A DNA stretch of 23,703 bases from CAYHWW01 sp964360145 (GCA_964360145.1 CAYHWW010000036.1:1-23703); one strand, 5' to 3'. Shown: positions 1 through 7,933, counted from the stretch's first letter. Translations and numbers: made by a program. The notes: generated from the sequence alone by a model not told the origin.

Positions 1-1
1 C

Positions 2-31
2 GCGTGGAGCCACGAGAAGGAGCAACGAAGC
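2..31 (-). repeat. dispersed 30-nt repeat core, copy 1
   Basis: These 30 bases are the exact reverse complement of 15446-15475. The copy lies about 34 bases beyond the stop codon of the outer-membrane protein gene and reads in the same direction as that gene; the second copy also lies just downstream of a stop codon in gene orientation. The sequence outside the core differs between copies. The core contains a short palindrome, CGTGG-CT-CCACG. The window edge cuts this copy, so its partner arm cannot be seen. Confidence 0.75.
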
Positions 32-64
32 CAGGCGGCAAAAGACCGAGCCTACCGGCCTACG

Positions 65-721
65 TTAGAAGGAGTAGCCTAGTAGCAGGTTAAGCGACCA
101 GGTATTCGCCCTAGGAATGGTGCCTGTGGCGTCGCAGTCGCCCAGGGCGCAGGAGATGTCATCCACGAGGAATGCCATGGATTTTTTGGCCTGGCCGGAG
201 TGCTCGAAAAGGACCTCGCCACCCAGGTCGAAACCGCCGCCGATTTTATGACGATAGCCGCCCCCCAGGGCGTAGGCGGGCTTGAGCTTCGCCGCCATGT
301 CCGAGTGGTCGCTGCTCAGGTAGCCAAGCCCCAGGCCCAGCTTGAACCAGAGATGTTCGGGCACGGCGTAGAAGTTGGCATAGGGGAAAATATATAGTCG
401 ATGGATCCCGCTCGCGAAACGGCCGTCAATTTTTTCGCCAGAGATGGGTTTCGAGAGAAAGACACCCACGGCGATGTGCTTGGTGTTGTCCACCGGGATT
501 TCCATGCCCCCCATGAGGTGGGCTCCGAAGTTGCGTTCCATCGCCGTCAGCAATAGAGGTCCCCCCCCAAGCCAGAGGCGTAAGGGCATCCTTTCCCCGC
601 CTCTTTCCGATGACTCAGCAACGGGGGCTGCCCCCCCCGCATTGGGTTCCGGGGCGTCCTGTGCCGGGGCGCTCCAGGAGAGGAGCATGAGTATTGAGAT
701 GAGCAAGAACTTTGGCGTCAT
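65..721 (-). CDS. secreted outer-membrane beta-barrel-like protein
   Basis: Protein of 218 aa, not assigned to a named family. It begins with a clear signal peptide (Lys4, a hydrophobic stretch at residues 5-17, likely cleavage after SAPAQ), followed by a Pro/Ala/Gly-rich linker. The remainder alternates polar and hydrophobic residues with many Gly and aromatic residues and ends LLLGYSF; a terminal Phe is typical of proteins folded by the BAM complex. Outer-membrane location is therefore inferred. An in-frame ATG at 781 lies inside the tRNA-Arg gene and would put 20 extra residues before the signal peptide, so I chose the ATG at 719-721. That ATG shares its A with the tRNA CCA and has no good Shine-Dalgarno sequence, only a weak GAG about 6 bases upstream inside the tRNA acceptor stem. 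Function is unknown. Confidence 0.7.
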   Translation of the reverse strand: MTPKFLLISILMLLSWSAPAQDAPEPNAGGAAPVAESSERGGERMPLRLWLGGGPLLLTAMERNFGAHLMGGMEIPVDNTKHIAVGVFLSKPISGEKIDGRFASGIHRLYIFPYANFYAVPEHLWFKLGLGLGYLSSDHSDMAAKLKPAYALGGGYRHKIGGGFDLGGEVLFEHSGQAKKSMAFLVDDISCALGDCDATGTIPRANTWSLNLLLGYSF

Positions 722-795
722 GGTGGTCTCGTCAAGAATCGAACTTGAATCTCCAGCTTCGGAGGCTAGCGTGTTATCCATTACACCACGAGACC
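721..795 (-). tRNA. tRNA-Arg (anticodon CCG), CCA encoded
   Basis: The minus strand folds into a complete cloverleaf: acceptor GGTCTCG paired with CGAGACC, D arm GTGT/ACAC, anticodon stem CTAGC/GCTGG with loop CTCCGAA (anticodon CCG, reading codon CGG), and T arm TCAAG/CTTGA around TTCGATT. The discriminator is A at 724 and CCA is encoded at 723-721. The final A is also the first base of the start codon of the downstream outer-membrane protein gene. The 5' end is 31 bases from the divergent exchanger gene, so its promoter must lie in or near that gene's first codons. Confidence 0.93.
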
Positions 796-826
796 ATTAA
801 TCACGGCATAACAAAGGGCATTTGAA

Positions 827-1981
827 ATGCAATCCCTCATTTGGACGTTTCCCGCCATCATGGCGTCGTCCATCATGATTGGCTGGGCGGCTGAGATCGC
901 GGCTCTCCATATTTCCGCAGGCCTGGCACTGGCCATTTTGGCTCTTCTCCAGACATTGCCTGAGTTCGGTGTGGAGGCCTTCATTTCCTGGTCAGGGAAC
1001 ACCCATCTGATGTTGGCCAATCTTACAGGTAGCCTGAGGCTATTTGTAGGGTTGGGATGGCCGGTGGTGTTTTTCATTCATTTCTTCAGTACGCGCCGCG
1101 GCCCCAAGCCCCGTTACGTGCAGATGCCCCGGACCTTCGCCGTGGAAGCGACGTTCCTCGTATTTCCGTTGATTCACTTTTTTATTATTTCCCGCAGGGA
1201 TCGCATGACCCTTTGGGATGGCATCGTGCTTTGCGCGATGTATTTGCTCTACTTGGCTTACCTCAACTACCAGCGCCTCTACTTAAGGCACCAGGCCGCA
1301 GAGCTGGACGAAGCGGAAGAGGATCTGGAGGGCATACCCCGCAGGGTGGCGGCCCTGGGTTTATCCGCCCAGCGTTTTTGGATGATGATTTTTTTCATAA
1401 TAGGCGGAGGCGTTCTCCTCCTTGCCGTTCATCCCTTTGTAGAGGGATTGAAGGGGGCGGCCATGGCCATGGGTATGAGCGAATTCGTGTTCATCCAATG
1501 GATTGCCCCCTTTGCGTCGGAATTTCCGGAGAAGGTCACGGCCTTTGGTTGGGCGCGGCGGGCATCCAAGGTGCCCATGGCTGTATTTAACATGGTGTCT
1601 TCCAGCGTCAATCAGTGGACCCTTCTCGCGGGCTTCGTACCCATTGTCTATTCCATGAGCTTAGGGGCACCCGCGGTCATTGAGTTCGATCATTTCCAGC
1701 ATACGGAGATATCCCTCACCGTGGCCCAATCCTTGCTCGGAGTGCTTTTCTTGGCTGACCTGAAATTTCGCTGGTTCGAGGCCATAGCGCTTTTCGGTCT
1801 TTGGGCGCTGCAATTTTTCGTCCCTCACACAAGAGAGTGGATCACGGCAGTTTACGTGGCATTGTCCCTCATCGTCGCGGGCCGCATGGTGCTCTCGGGC
1901 CGCCCCCCCCGGGCCTGGGTAGAGTTCTTTCGCCTCAACGCCTGGATTCTGAGGCGTTGGCTTAAGCGCGCTTCTTCTTAA
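827..1981 (+). CDS. sodium/calcium exchanger-like integral membrane protein
   Basis: Protein of 384 aa with about 10 hydrophobic segments. It carries two related repeats like the alpha-1 and alpha-2 repeats of the CaCA cation/proton or Na+/Ca2+ exchangers (Pfam Na_Ca_ex). The first is LLQTLPEFGVE at residues 40-50 followed by LANLTGSLRLFVGLGW at 63-78. The second is APFASEFPEKVTAF at 227-240 followed by MVSSSVNQWTLLAG at 256-269. The acidic residue in each PE motif (Glu46 and Glu235) is the family's ion-binding position. A charged loop (Glu/Asp-rich, 157-170) separates the halves. Likely a cytoplasmic-membrane cation antiporter; the transported ion cannot be read from the sequence. Its last 20 bases overlap the tail-to-tail DedA gene. 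A purine-rich AAAGGG precedes the ATG. Confidence 0.8.
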   Translation: MQSLIWTFPAIMASSIMIGWAAEIAALHISAGLALAILALLQTLPEFGVEAFISWSGNTHLMLANLTGSLRLFVGLGWPVVFFIHFFSTRRGPKPRYVQMPRTFAVEATFLVFPLIHFFIISRRDRMTLWDGIVLCAMYLLYLAYLNYQRLYLRHQAAELDEAEEDLEGIPRRVAALGLSAQRFWMMIFFIIGGGVLLLAVHPFVEGLKGAAMAMGMSEFVFIQWIAPFASEFPEKVTAFGWARRASKVPMAVFNMVSSSVNQWTLLAGFVPIVYSMSLGAPAVIEFDHFQHTEISLTVAQSLLGVLFLADLKFRWFEAIALFGLWALQFFVPHTREWITAVYVALSLIVAGRMVLSGRPPRAWVEFFRLNAWILRRWLKRASS

Positions 1982-2570
1982 GTAAGAATTGTTTGGCGAC
2001 GAAGCCCAGCACTAGCAGCGCAATGAGGGCCGCGATCCCTCCCTGCACCTGATGAGCTCTCTTAATGACGGCATCCACATGGCCACCGAAACGGTACATG
2101 ACGTAAACCAGGGCTGGTACCGACACCAACGAGGCCAGAAAATCATAACCTAAGAATACGCGATAGGGCAGTTTCAGCGTACCTGCCGAGAAGTAGGTGG
2201 GCGCTCTGAGGCCGGGCATGAAGCGTGCGGCCAAAATGACGCGATTGCCCCAGCGATGGAACATGCCCTGGGCTCGACTCATGCGGGCTTCCGTGAGGAA
2301 TCGGGAGAAGGGCTGCTTTTGGGTGAGTTTGCGACCCACGTAGTAGCCCAGGAAGTAAATAATGGAGTCGCCGATGAGCACACCGAAGATGCAAACCACG
2401 ATGCCGTAATTCAGATCGGCAAGACCGTTGTAGGCGAAATACCCCATGGTGAAGAGGATGATGTCTTCCGGCACGGGAAAGCCGATGCCGCAGGCCACGA
2501 GAACGCCAAAGACCACGGCGTAGATGGCCCACCAAGGTTGATAGAGCAGGAATTCGATCAGAACTTCCAT
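1962..2570 (-). CDS. DedA family membrane protein
   Basis: Protein of 202 aa, typical length for the DedA/SNARE-associated (PF09335) family. Visible family features are the re-entrant PVPED motif (residues 32-36, acidic Glu35/Asp36), GVLIGDSIIYFLGYYVGR at about 63-80, and the conserved ARFMPGLRAPTYFSAGTLKL block at about 115-134 with the two essential arginines (Arg116, Arg122). Four to five membrane segments end in a basic KKKRA tail. DedA proteins are cytoplasmic-membrane flippase-like transporters, several linked to undecaprenyl-phosphate or phospholipid recycling; the substrate here is unknown. The gene is convergent with the exchanger gene, overlapping it by 20 bases, and follows the PilZ gene on the same strand after 35 bases. 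Confidence 0.9.
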   Translation of the reverse strand: MEVLIEFLLYQPWWAIYAVVFGVLVACGIGFPVPEDIILFTMGYFAYNGLADLNYGIVVCIFGVLIGDSIIYFLGYYVGRKLTQKQPFSRFLTEARMSRAQGMFHRWGNRVILAARFMPGLRAPTYFSAGTLKLPYRVFLGYDFLASLVSVPALVYVMYRFGGHVDAVIKRAHQVQGGIAALIALLVLGFVAKQFLLKKKRA

Positions 2571-2605
2571 AGGGGTTGATCTACCATAGGTCGTTCAGCG
2601 CGGTA

Positions 2606-3082
2606 TTAGAAGTATGAAAGCTTCAGGCCGCCGTCATCGCTGCGGGCGGCTTCGGCAAAGCGCGCCATGAATTCCACAAATGCTTTATAAGCTTGATAAC
2701 TGCTGCTTCCCTGGATGACCGAGCAACCGTAGCGGACATAGCTGCCGCCGTTTTCGATGCATTGACGTTCGTGGACAATGTGCACATCAACGGCAATGTA
2801 GCTGTCCTTGGTGAAGTAGAGGCGAAAAGACATTTCCTCACCGCTTTTCAGGCCACGCAGGTTTTTGGAGTCCAATGGCAGCTGGAAGCTCAAACCATCA
2901 GCACTGATGTCAATGAGCTCCACGGCGCTCAGCTGGCCGGAGCCTTCCATGACGAAATACGCTCCCAAGATATTTGTGAAGAGGACGCGCTCGTATTTCC
3001 TGCGCTTCTCTTCCAGCTTTGCATCCCTGGCTTGGCGGAAGCTGATGACCTGACCGTTCTCGTTCGTGCCGTTGTCGTTCAT
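2606..3082 (-). CDS. PilZ domain protein
   Basis: Protein of 158 aa. The N-terminal part is basic (KLEEKRRKYER, residues 22-32) and supplies an RxxxR-type motif (Arg28, Arg32). It is followed by DISADGLSF at 59-67, matching the D-x-S-x-x-G signature that PilZ domains use with the arginines to bind cyclic di-GMP. A short C-terminal helix follows. Likely a cytoplasmic c-di-GMP effector or adaptor; the output is unknown. An upstream in-frame ATG at 3265 would overlap the divergent gene at 3213, so I chose 3082. It has a strong ribosome-binding site GGGAG (3089-3093) six bases before the ATG. It shares a 130-base divergent region with the chemoreceptor-like gene. The call rests on motif spacing rather than overall similarity. 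Confidence 0.8.
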   Translation of the reverse strand: MNDNGTNENGQVISFRQARDAKLEEKRRKYERVLFTNILGAYFVMEGSGQLSAVELIDISADGLSFQLPLDSKNLRGLKSGEEMSFRLYFTKDSYIAVDVHIVHERQCIENGGSYVRYGCSVIQGSSSYQAYKAFVEFMARFAEAARSDDGGLKLSYF

Positions 3083-3158
3083 TGTCGTCTCCCAGTACAG
3101 GTCACTTCGGACGCAGGGGGTTCCTTCTCCATGGGCGGAAAATGCATAGGCAAGAAAT

Positions 3159-3175
3159 GACTGTTCATAGCAGTC
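3159..3175. promoter_or_regulatory. operator-like inverted repeat in divergent region
   Basis: A perfect 5-bp inverted repeat (GACTG, 7-base spacer, CAGTC) sits inside the 130-base region between the divergent PilZ and chemoreceptor-like genes. Its size fits a dimeric regulator site, but such short repeats also arise by chance and I found no second copy. I could not place convincing -35/-10 boxes in this region. Confidence 0.2.
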
Positions 3176-3212
3176 CAAAAGACTCCGAAAAACCCATTGA
3201 GGATTAGTACCC

Positions 3213-4229
3213 ATGGGCTTTGCAGCCAGCATCAATGCCGCGATTAGCCGCTTCGTGAACCCCAAGCGGTTCGTGATGTTGAGCTTCTTCGCGTTGCTCG
3301 CTGGTTATTCAACAACGGCGATGGTGCAGATCCTGGCTACGAACCAGGTGCGTGGCTCCGCTCGCCTGCAACACGCCAAAGTTTTCCTGGCTTATGAGCG
3401 GGCCGTGGAGCGCCATCGCAAACTACTGGGTACTGCCCAGGAAGGCATGCAAATCCAGAACATGGTCTCAGCCCTGAATAGCGAGAGGGCCGTTGCCCCT
3501 CGGACCCCTGAAGCGTCTCCCTGGTGGCTGGGCCTCCATGACGTACGCAAAGAGTTTTCCTCTCTGAGAATTGGAATTCTCGTGCGGAACGCCCAGTCCT
3601 CGCCGGATGCGCTTCATCTCTTAGAGCGTGTTCAGAACAAGCCCCGGGGCTACAGCGCCTCTGACGAAGAAAAGGGCTGGAACCGCAGCTTCTTTCTCCT
3701 GCCGACCCGCAATGCCGCGGCCTTTACTGTTTCTTCCTACGTGAAAGATGAAGTTGGATTCTGGAAAGAGGGCGCGCTCAAGGTGGGCCTTTGCGTTGTG
3801 ATGCTCTTCCTTGCGTTCGGCTGGTTCTGGACCCGCGCCCAGGGCGATATTGTGATGAATAAAACCGATATTGTCGCACGTGTGGGCGCAATGAGGATGG
3901 TTGCTGACGAGATGGGCCTCTGCCTGAAGGAAATACAGGCGGCCATGGCGGAACTGAAAACCGATCGAGAGCAGTCCGGCGGCGCCCTTTCCCGCGGCAT
4001 CGCGGAATGCGTGGATCACATCCATCTGCTTGCAGTGAATGGTTCCCTGGAATCTCTGCGCACGGCAGAGACCCAGCGCATGTTCCATGGGCTTTTGCAG
4101 GAAATCAACCAGCAGTCCCTCAAGTGCAAACGGCTTGCCGCAAAGCTGGAAAGCCACGAACAGGATGCCCTCGTGCGGCTTGAGGCCAGCGCCAATCGCT
4201 TCAACGACGTTTTGAAGCGGGCCGGTTAG
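3213..4229 (+). CDS. chemoreceptor-like two-TM membrane protein (degenerate MCP signalling tip)
   Basis: Protein of 338 aa with the topology of a chemoreceptor: TM1 at about 20-41, a periplasmic helical region at 42-187, TM2 at about 188-207, and a cytoplasmic, mostly helical region at 208-338. Residues about 264-302 (AECVDHIHLLAVNGSLESLR onward) resemble the MCP hairpin consensus of the type LLALNAAIEAARAGE, but with Val, Gly, Ser and Leu substitutions. The cytoplasmic part is far too short for a normal MCP (no HAMP, no methylation helices). It could be a receptor-derived scaffold or sensor that no longer couples to CheA/CheW normally. GAGGA lies 9 bases upstream of the ATG. The 3' end overlaps the convergent ureohydrolase gene by 29 bases. 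Divergent from a PilZ gene. Function is inferred. Confidence 0.6.
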   Translation: MGFAASINAAISRFVNPKRFVMLSFFALLAGYSTTAMVQILATNQVRGSARLQHAKVFLAYERAVERHRKLLGTAQEGMQIQNMVSALNSERAVAPRTPEASPWWLGLHDVRKEFSSLRIGILVRNAQSSPDALHLLERVQNKPRGYSASDEEKGWNRSFFLLPTRNAAAFTVSSYVKDEVGFWKEGALKVGLCVVMLFLAFGWFWTRAQGDIVMNKTDIVARVGAMRMVADEMGLCLKEIQAAMAELKTDREQSGGALSRGIAECVDHIHLLAVNGSLESLRTAETQRMFHGLLQEINQQSLKCKRLAAKLESHEQDALVRLEASANRFNDVLKRAG

Positions 4230-5115
4230 GGATCGCGCATACGAAACGATGAATGGCCGTGGCGCAGAGCCTTGCCGTCATGTCGTCCCGGTCAAGGGGT
4301 GGCGCCAGCTCAAAAAATCCCAGGCTCACGACGCCAGCGCTTGTGCCGCATTCTTCCATGATGGCAAAAAGCTCCGCAGGCGTCAGGCCATCGGCCTGGG
4401 GCGCGGAGACCCCGGGGGCGTAGGCGTTTGCAACCGCATCGAGATCCACGCTCACCGCTACTTTGAGTTTTTTCGCCAATAGTTTTTTCAGTTCACGACG
4501 GAAGGAGTTGATGATGCCCCCCGCGCCGCCGCGAGCATCTCCGAGCATGAGCACCCTCGCCTTACGGCTTTTGAGGTAGGCGAAGCGGTCCGCCTTGTTG
4601 CAGTGGGGCTGGATGCCGAACTCCACGAAATGGGGCCCTTGAAGGCAGCCCTCTTCCAAGGCGAGGAAATAGGGAGAGCCGCTGGTGATGACCCCGCCAG
4701 TGGTTTCCCGCACGTCGAGATGGGCATCGATGTTGATGAGCCCGATTTTGCTGACCCCGAAGGCGTCAGCCATCCCCCCGATGTGAGGATACCCGTAGTC
4801 ATGGCCGCCCCCAATGACGATGGGGGTTTGGCCGGACTTGAGTGCACCCGTGGTTGCAGCCCGCAAGCGCCGGTGGGCTTCCTCTAAAAATCCGCATGTT
4901 GAGATGTCCTCACCCTTGTCCAGGGGGCCCAGCATGAGCTTGTCCAGGGCCGTGCGAGCGGCCAGGGGGCCCGTGGCGGCCCCGATGCGACCGCCCACGT
5001 TGAATACACCACGATCGTCGGGGGCTCCGATGAGCACCACTCCGCCGGGGTTGCCCGGTTTTTTTTGCCTCGGTGCGGCATGTCCAGTCCGTAACTCACT
5101 CAGTTTTTTCGCCAT
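4201..5115 (-). CDS. ureohydrolase (arginase/agmatinase/formimidoylglutamase family), HutG-like
   Basis: Protein of 304 aa, normal length for the ureohydrolase superfamily, which uses a binuclear Mn centre to hydrolyse guanidino or formimino groups. All metal-ligand motifs are present: GGGHD (His105), NIDAHLD (Asp130, His132, Asp134) and SVDLDAV (Asp224, Asp226). The segment after the last motif (ANAYAPGVSAPQADGL) resembles formimidoylglutamase (HutG) more than arginase or agmatinase, so formiminoglutamate to glutamate plus formamide is the best guess. No other histidine-degradation gene is in the window. The 35 bases between it and the divergent GYF_2 gene must hold both promoters or they extend into coding sequence. 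Cytoplasmic. The substrate assignment is less sure than the family. Confidence 0.85.
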   Translation of the reverse strand: MAKKLSELRTGHAAPRQKKPGNPGGVVLIGAPDDRGVFNVGGRIGAATGPLAARTALDKLMLGPLDKGEDISTCGFLEEAHRRLRAATTGALKSGQTPIVIGGGHDYGYPHIGGMADAFGVSKIGLINIDAHLDVRETTGGVITSGSPYFLALEEGCLQGPHFVEFGIQPHCNKADRFAYLKSRKARVLMLGDARGGAGGIINSFRRELKKLLAKKLKVAVSVDLDAVANAYAPGVSAPQADGLTPAELFAIMEECGTSAGVVSLGFFELAPPLDRDDMTARLCATAIHRFVCAIPNRPASKRR

Positions 5116-5150
5116 AACACCCTGTCATCATACAGAATGTAGAGAGGCCT

Positions 5151-6812
5151 ATGGAAGAGAAACAGTGGTTCCTTTATGTGGTTGATCACCATGAAGGCCC
5201 ATATTCGATAGAAGAGATTCAGAAGATCCTCAAAAAAGGGGAGGCTCGTACCACGAGCTATGTGTGGCGCGAAGGCCTTGAGGATTGGCTGATGCTGTCT
5301 GACCTGCCGGAATTCGGCGGGACCCCGGGTGGGGAGGGACATGGCGAGCCTGTGTTCGTCGTGGAGAGCGGCCCTAAGGTGTCCGTGGGCGATATCAAGG
5401 CCAGTGACGCAGTGTTCTGTCTCAATTCCAAGCGCGTGTTCAGCGGCCCCCACTCCTTGAAAACTCTCATTCGCAAAGTCAACGAGGAGGAAGCGAGTCT
5501 CAAGGATACGGTGTGGAAAGAGGGATGGTCCTCTTTTGTGCCGCTGGAGCAGATTCCCGAACTCACGAAAGAAATCAAAGGCGGAATCCTCAACCCTGAC
5601 TTGGCTAAGGCCACGGGCAAGAAAAAAGTATTTTCGTTGGGCCTCTCAACAAAGGGGATGAGTGTACCGACCCTCAAATTCTGGAAGAGCCGTCTCTTTC
5701 TCGCTCTGGTCTTCGTCGTAATCCCCCTCGCCCTGTATCAGGCATTGAGCAAAGGTATGATCCCGGGTGTGAGCATGCCCCTACCCCCGCTGCCCATTGA
5801 CGCGATTTTTGATGGAGCCATCAACGCGGGGAGCAAGCTGCCCAGGTTGATGGCCCCCGTGGTCGATGTCTTCCAAGATCATATGCCGGAATTCATCCAG
5901 GAATGGGCCTCTCCCATCACGAACATCGAGAATGTCCCCCTTGAAAAGATGAAAGAGCTGCGGCAGACGGCGCGGACATCCTTGGAGCAGGGGGTTGCCA
6001 TCGGCACCGCCGTTGCCGTGGGCGATGAGATCAATCCCATCTTCCATGTGGTTACCAATATGCCCGACGGTGTGCTTCTCACCATGGAGCTGCGGGGAAA
6101 GGCGGGCACTTTGCTCAACGCCACGTCATTCTCCAAGACGTTGTTCGCTGAGGTCCTCAATCATTACAGCAAGACTGCGGTTGTATATGCGGACGCTGGC
6201 AAGCCAGTGCCGCGGGGCGATTACATGCTGCTCATTTACGAAGCGGACAAACAGTCCCCCGAGGCCGCGCAGTTCATCGCGTCATTGCCTGCCAAGAAGG
6301 CGTCATCGCTGACCCCCCCCGGAAAAAAGATATTCCAAATCGAGACGTATTTCTTGGGCGGGAAGAAAGATGCCCTCTACCAGCAAAAACTCGCCGAGTT
6401 TAATGCCAAACTCGTGGGGCGTCGCTCCACCGAGGTGAGTGAGCTGCAACAAGTCATCTCAGCCATCGAAAGCAATATCGTCGAGGACAGCTCGAAGGCC
6501 ACAACGCTCAGCGCCGTGCGGAACGCTGGTCAGCGCATGGCATTGTGGAAACAGCATGAGGGGCGGATGGTGAAGTTGGCTGGCCAGCTCCGAGGTCTCG
6601 TGGATAAGCCCAAAGAGCAACTCGAAAAAGAGTACCTTCTGGGCCCTCTGTATGAAAAAACCACCGCTCTTCTCATGGCATGGTGGACGTACCACGCCCA
6701 AGTGGCCGCCTCCGTGGAGAAGCCCGGCTCCATGGCGCCTGACCTGCTTCAGGAGATGCAGCGGAAACTCGCGACGGACGTCGCGGCATTGAAGCAGGAG
6801 CTGGCGAAATGA
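5151..6812 (+). CDS. membrane protein with two N-terminal GYF_2 (DUF4339) domains
   Basis: Protein of 553 aa. Two GYF_2-like modules lie in the cytoplasmic N-terminus: residues 5-54 (QWFLYVVDHHEGPYSIEEI, then the VWREGLEDW core) and about 88-137 (GPHSLKTLIRKV, then VWKEGWSSFVPL). One transmembrane helix lies at about 181-198, so residues 200-553 are predicted outside the membrane. This outer part begins with a Pro-rich stretch and contains long helical regions (450-553) with charged heptad-like patterns; no enzyme motif is recognised. GYF domains bind proline-rich peptides, so the N-terminus may dock partners. AGAGAGG precedes the ATG. The stop overlaps the start of the next PilZ gene (ATGA), suggesting translational coupling and a shared c-di-GMP-related role. 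Confidence 0.75.
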   Translation: MEEKQWFLYVVDHHEGPYSIEEIQKILKKGEARTTSYVWREGLEDWLMLSDLPEFGGTPGGEGHGEPVFVVESGPKVSVGDIKASDAVFCLNSKRVFSGPHSLKTLIRKVNEEEASLKDTVWKEGWSSFVPLEQIPELTKEIKGGILNPDLAKATGKKKVFSLGLSTKGMSVPTLKFWKSRLFLALVFVVIPLALYQALSKGMIPGVSMPLPPLPIDAIFDGAINAGSKLPRLMAPVVDVFQDHMPEFIQEWASPITNIENVPLEKMKELRQTARTSLEQGVAIGTAVAVGDEINPIFHVVTNMPDGVLLTMELRGKAGTLLNATSFSKTLFAEVLNHYSKTAVVYADAGKPVPRGDYMLLIYEADKQSPEAAQFIASLPAKKASSLTPPGKKIFQIETYFLGGKKDALYQQKLAEFNAKLVGRRSTEVSELQQVISAIESNIVEDSSKATTLSAVRNAGQRMALWKQHEGRMVKLAGQLRGLVDKPKEQLEKEYLLGPLYEKTTALLMAWWTYHAQVAASVEKPGSMAPDLLQEMQRKLATDVAALKQELAK

Positions 6813-7270
6813 GTCCCAAGGCTAAAAAAGTGAAGAAAAAGACTCCACCCCGATCATCCATCAAGAAGTGGGATAAGAAGGCCGTCGGCAATGCCCGCCA
6901 GGAGCGTCGCTCTCACCAGCGCCGTGGCGTGCTCGACACGTTCCACGTGTTCCTCTGCCTGAAGGAACGGGGCTGGGGAAAATTCCACCTCCGGGACATT
7001 AGTGAGAACGGCTTCGCCTTCGAGATCGAGAGCGCCGGCGAATACCCCATGAACTCCATCCATGAGTGCCACTTCTTCATCAACCCGGGGCTTTACCTTC
7101 CCATGAATTTTCGCGTGGCCCACATCGGGTCTGGTGAGCAGGGACTGGTCCACGTCGGTGCGCACATTCAGTTCGGTGATGCGCGCTTGAAAAAAGTATT
7201 TCAATCCTTTGTGAAGCTTCTCGATGAGCTGGCGGGCGCTACGGATCTTTATAATCATAAAGAGTTGTGA
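6809..7270 (+). CDS. PilZ domain protein coupled to the GYF_2 membrane protein
   Basis: Protein of 153 aa. A very basic N-terminus (residues 1-40, many Lys/Arg) contains ERRSHQRR at 32-39, giving an R-x-x-x-R pair (Arg34/Arg38 or Arg33/Arg39 region), followed by LRDISENGFAFE at 61-72 (Asp63, Ser65, Gly68), the PilZ signature for cyclic di-GMP binding. A beta-rich middle (HFFINPGLYLPMNFRV) and a C-terminal helix complete the domain. The start overlaps the stop of the GYF_2 gene by 4 bases, so the two are almost certainly co-translated and may form one signalling module across the membrane. It ends 6 bases before the convergent RibD-like gene. Confidence 0.83.
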   Translation: MSPKAKKVKKKTPPRSSIKKWDKKAVGNARQERRSHQRRGVLDTFHVFLCLKERGWGKFHLRDISENGFAFEIESAGEYPMNSIHECHFFINPGLYLPMNFRVAHIGSGEQGLVHVGAHIQFGDARLKKVFQSFVKLLDELAGATDLYNHKEL

Positions 7271-7276
7271 AGAGCT

Positions 7277-7933
7277 TCAACGCCGTAAATACTGCAAGTA
7301 CAGCTCATCACCGCGTTTGAGACATTTCTTCAAGCGATAGCGCTTGATGTCCCGGGCCCGGAACCCCTCACCGTCCACCATGGTGGGCGCATCGGCTCCG
7401 CCTACGATCTTTGGGGTCACCGTGACGTTCCACTCATCGACGAGATCCTTCTTTACGAAAGGGAAGATGGTGCCACCGCCCCCCTCGAGTAGGAGGCTTT
7501 CACAGCCCCGCCGTTCGAGATGGGCGATGAGCTCCTCGGGAAAAGTAGCGAGCGAGCGGTAGCGTAGGATCTCGCAGCTTTTCATGAAGGGCTTGAGGCG
7601 TGCCGCCGGAACGGTGCGAGGCACAAGGAGGATGCGGGTCATGTGCCTTTGCTTGAAAAACGGCCACCGCGGGTTGAAGTCCGGGTTGGAAGTGAGGATC
7701 ACGTTGATGGGGTGTTGGCCATTCCCCCTCAGGCTGCGCAGCGTGGCAGCCCCTTTAAAGCAGCGCAGGGTTGCCGCCCCCCAGAGCACGGCGTGGGCCC
7801 GCCGACGATGCACATCCATCATGCGACGATCGTGGGGTGTGCCCAGGGCGAAGAGTTCTCGTTGGGCGGTGGAGATCTTGCCATCCATGGAAATGGCTAG
7901 ATTTGTGAACACGTGGAGAGAGCGGCTGCTCAT
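7277..7933 (-). CDS. RibD C-terminal-like (dihydrofolate reductase fold) reductase
   Basis: Protein of 218 aa matching the RibD_C family (PF01872): NLAISMDGKI at 11-20, a central LLLEGGGGTIFPFV at 147-160 (the nucleotide-binding EGGG motif) and VTPKIVGGADAPT at 172-184. In riboflavin synthesis this domain reduces the ribosylamino-pyrimidine with NADPH, but stand-alone copies without the deaminase domain serve varied or unknown substrates, and no other rib gene is nearby. A longer in-frame start at 8128 would run far into rlmE. The ATG at 7931-7933 overlaps the rlmE stop as ATGA, the usual operon junction, so I chose it. Cytoplasmic; exact substrate unknown. Confidence 0.8.
   Translation of the reverse strand: MSSRSLHVFTNLAISMDGKISTAQRELFALGTPHDRRMMDVHRRRAHAVLWGAATLRCFKGAATLRSLRGNGQHPINVILTSNPDFNPRWPFFKQRHMTRILLVPRTVPAARLKPFMKSCEILRYRSLATFPEELIAHLERRGCESLLLEGGGGTIFPFVKKDLVDEWNVTVTPKIVGGADAPTMVDGEGFRARDIKRYRLKKCLKRGDELYLQYLRR

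Noticed and set aside
725..781. Upstream ATG at 781 as start of the outer-membrane protein
   Set aside because: It lies in the D loop of the tRNA-Arg gene and would bury the signal peptide behind 20 residues.
3083..3265. Extended start (3265) for the first PilZ protein
   Set aside because: Would overlap the divergent gene and precede a strong GGGAG-ATG start at 3082; the extra residues look like translated promoter DNA.
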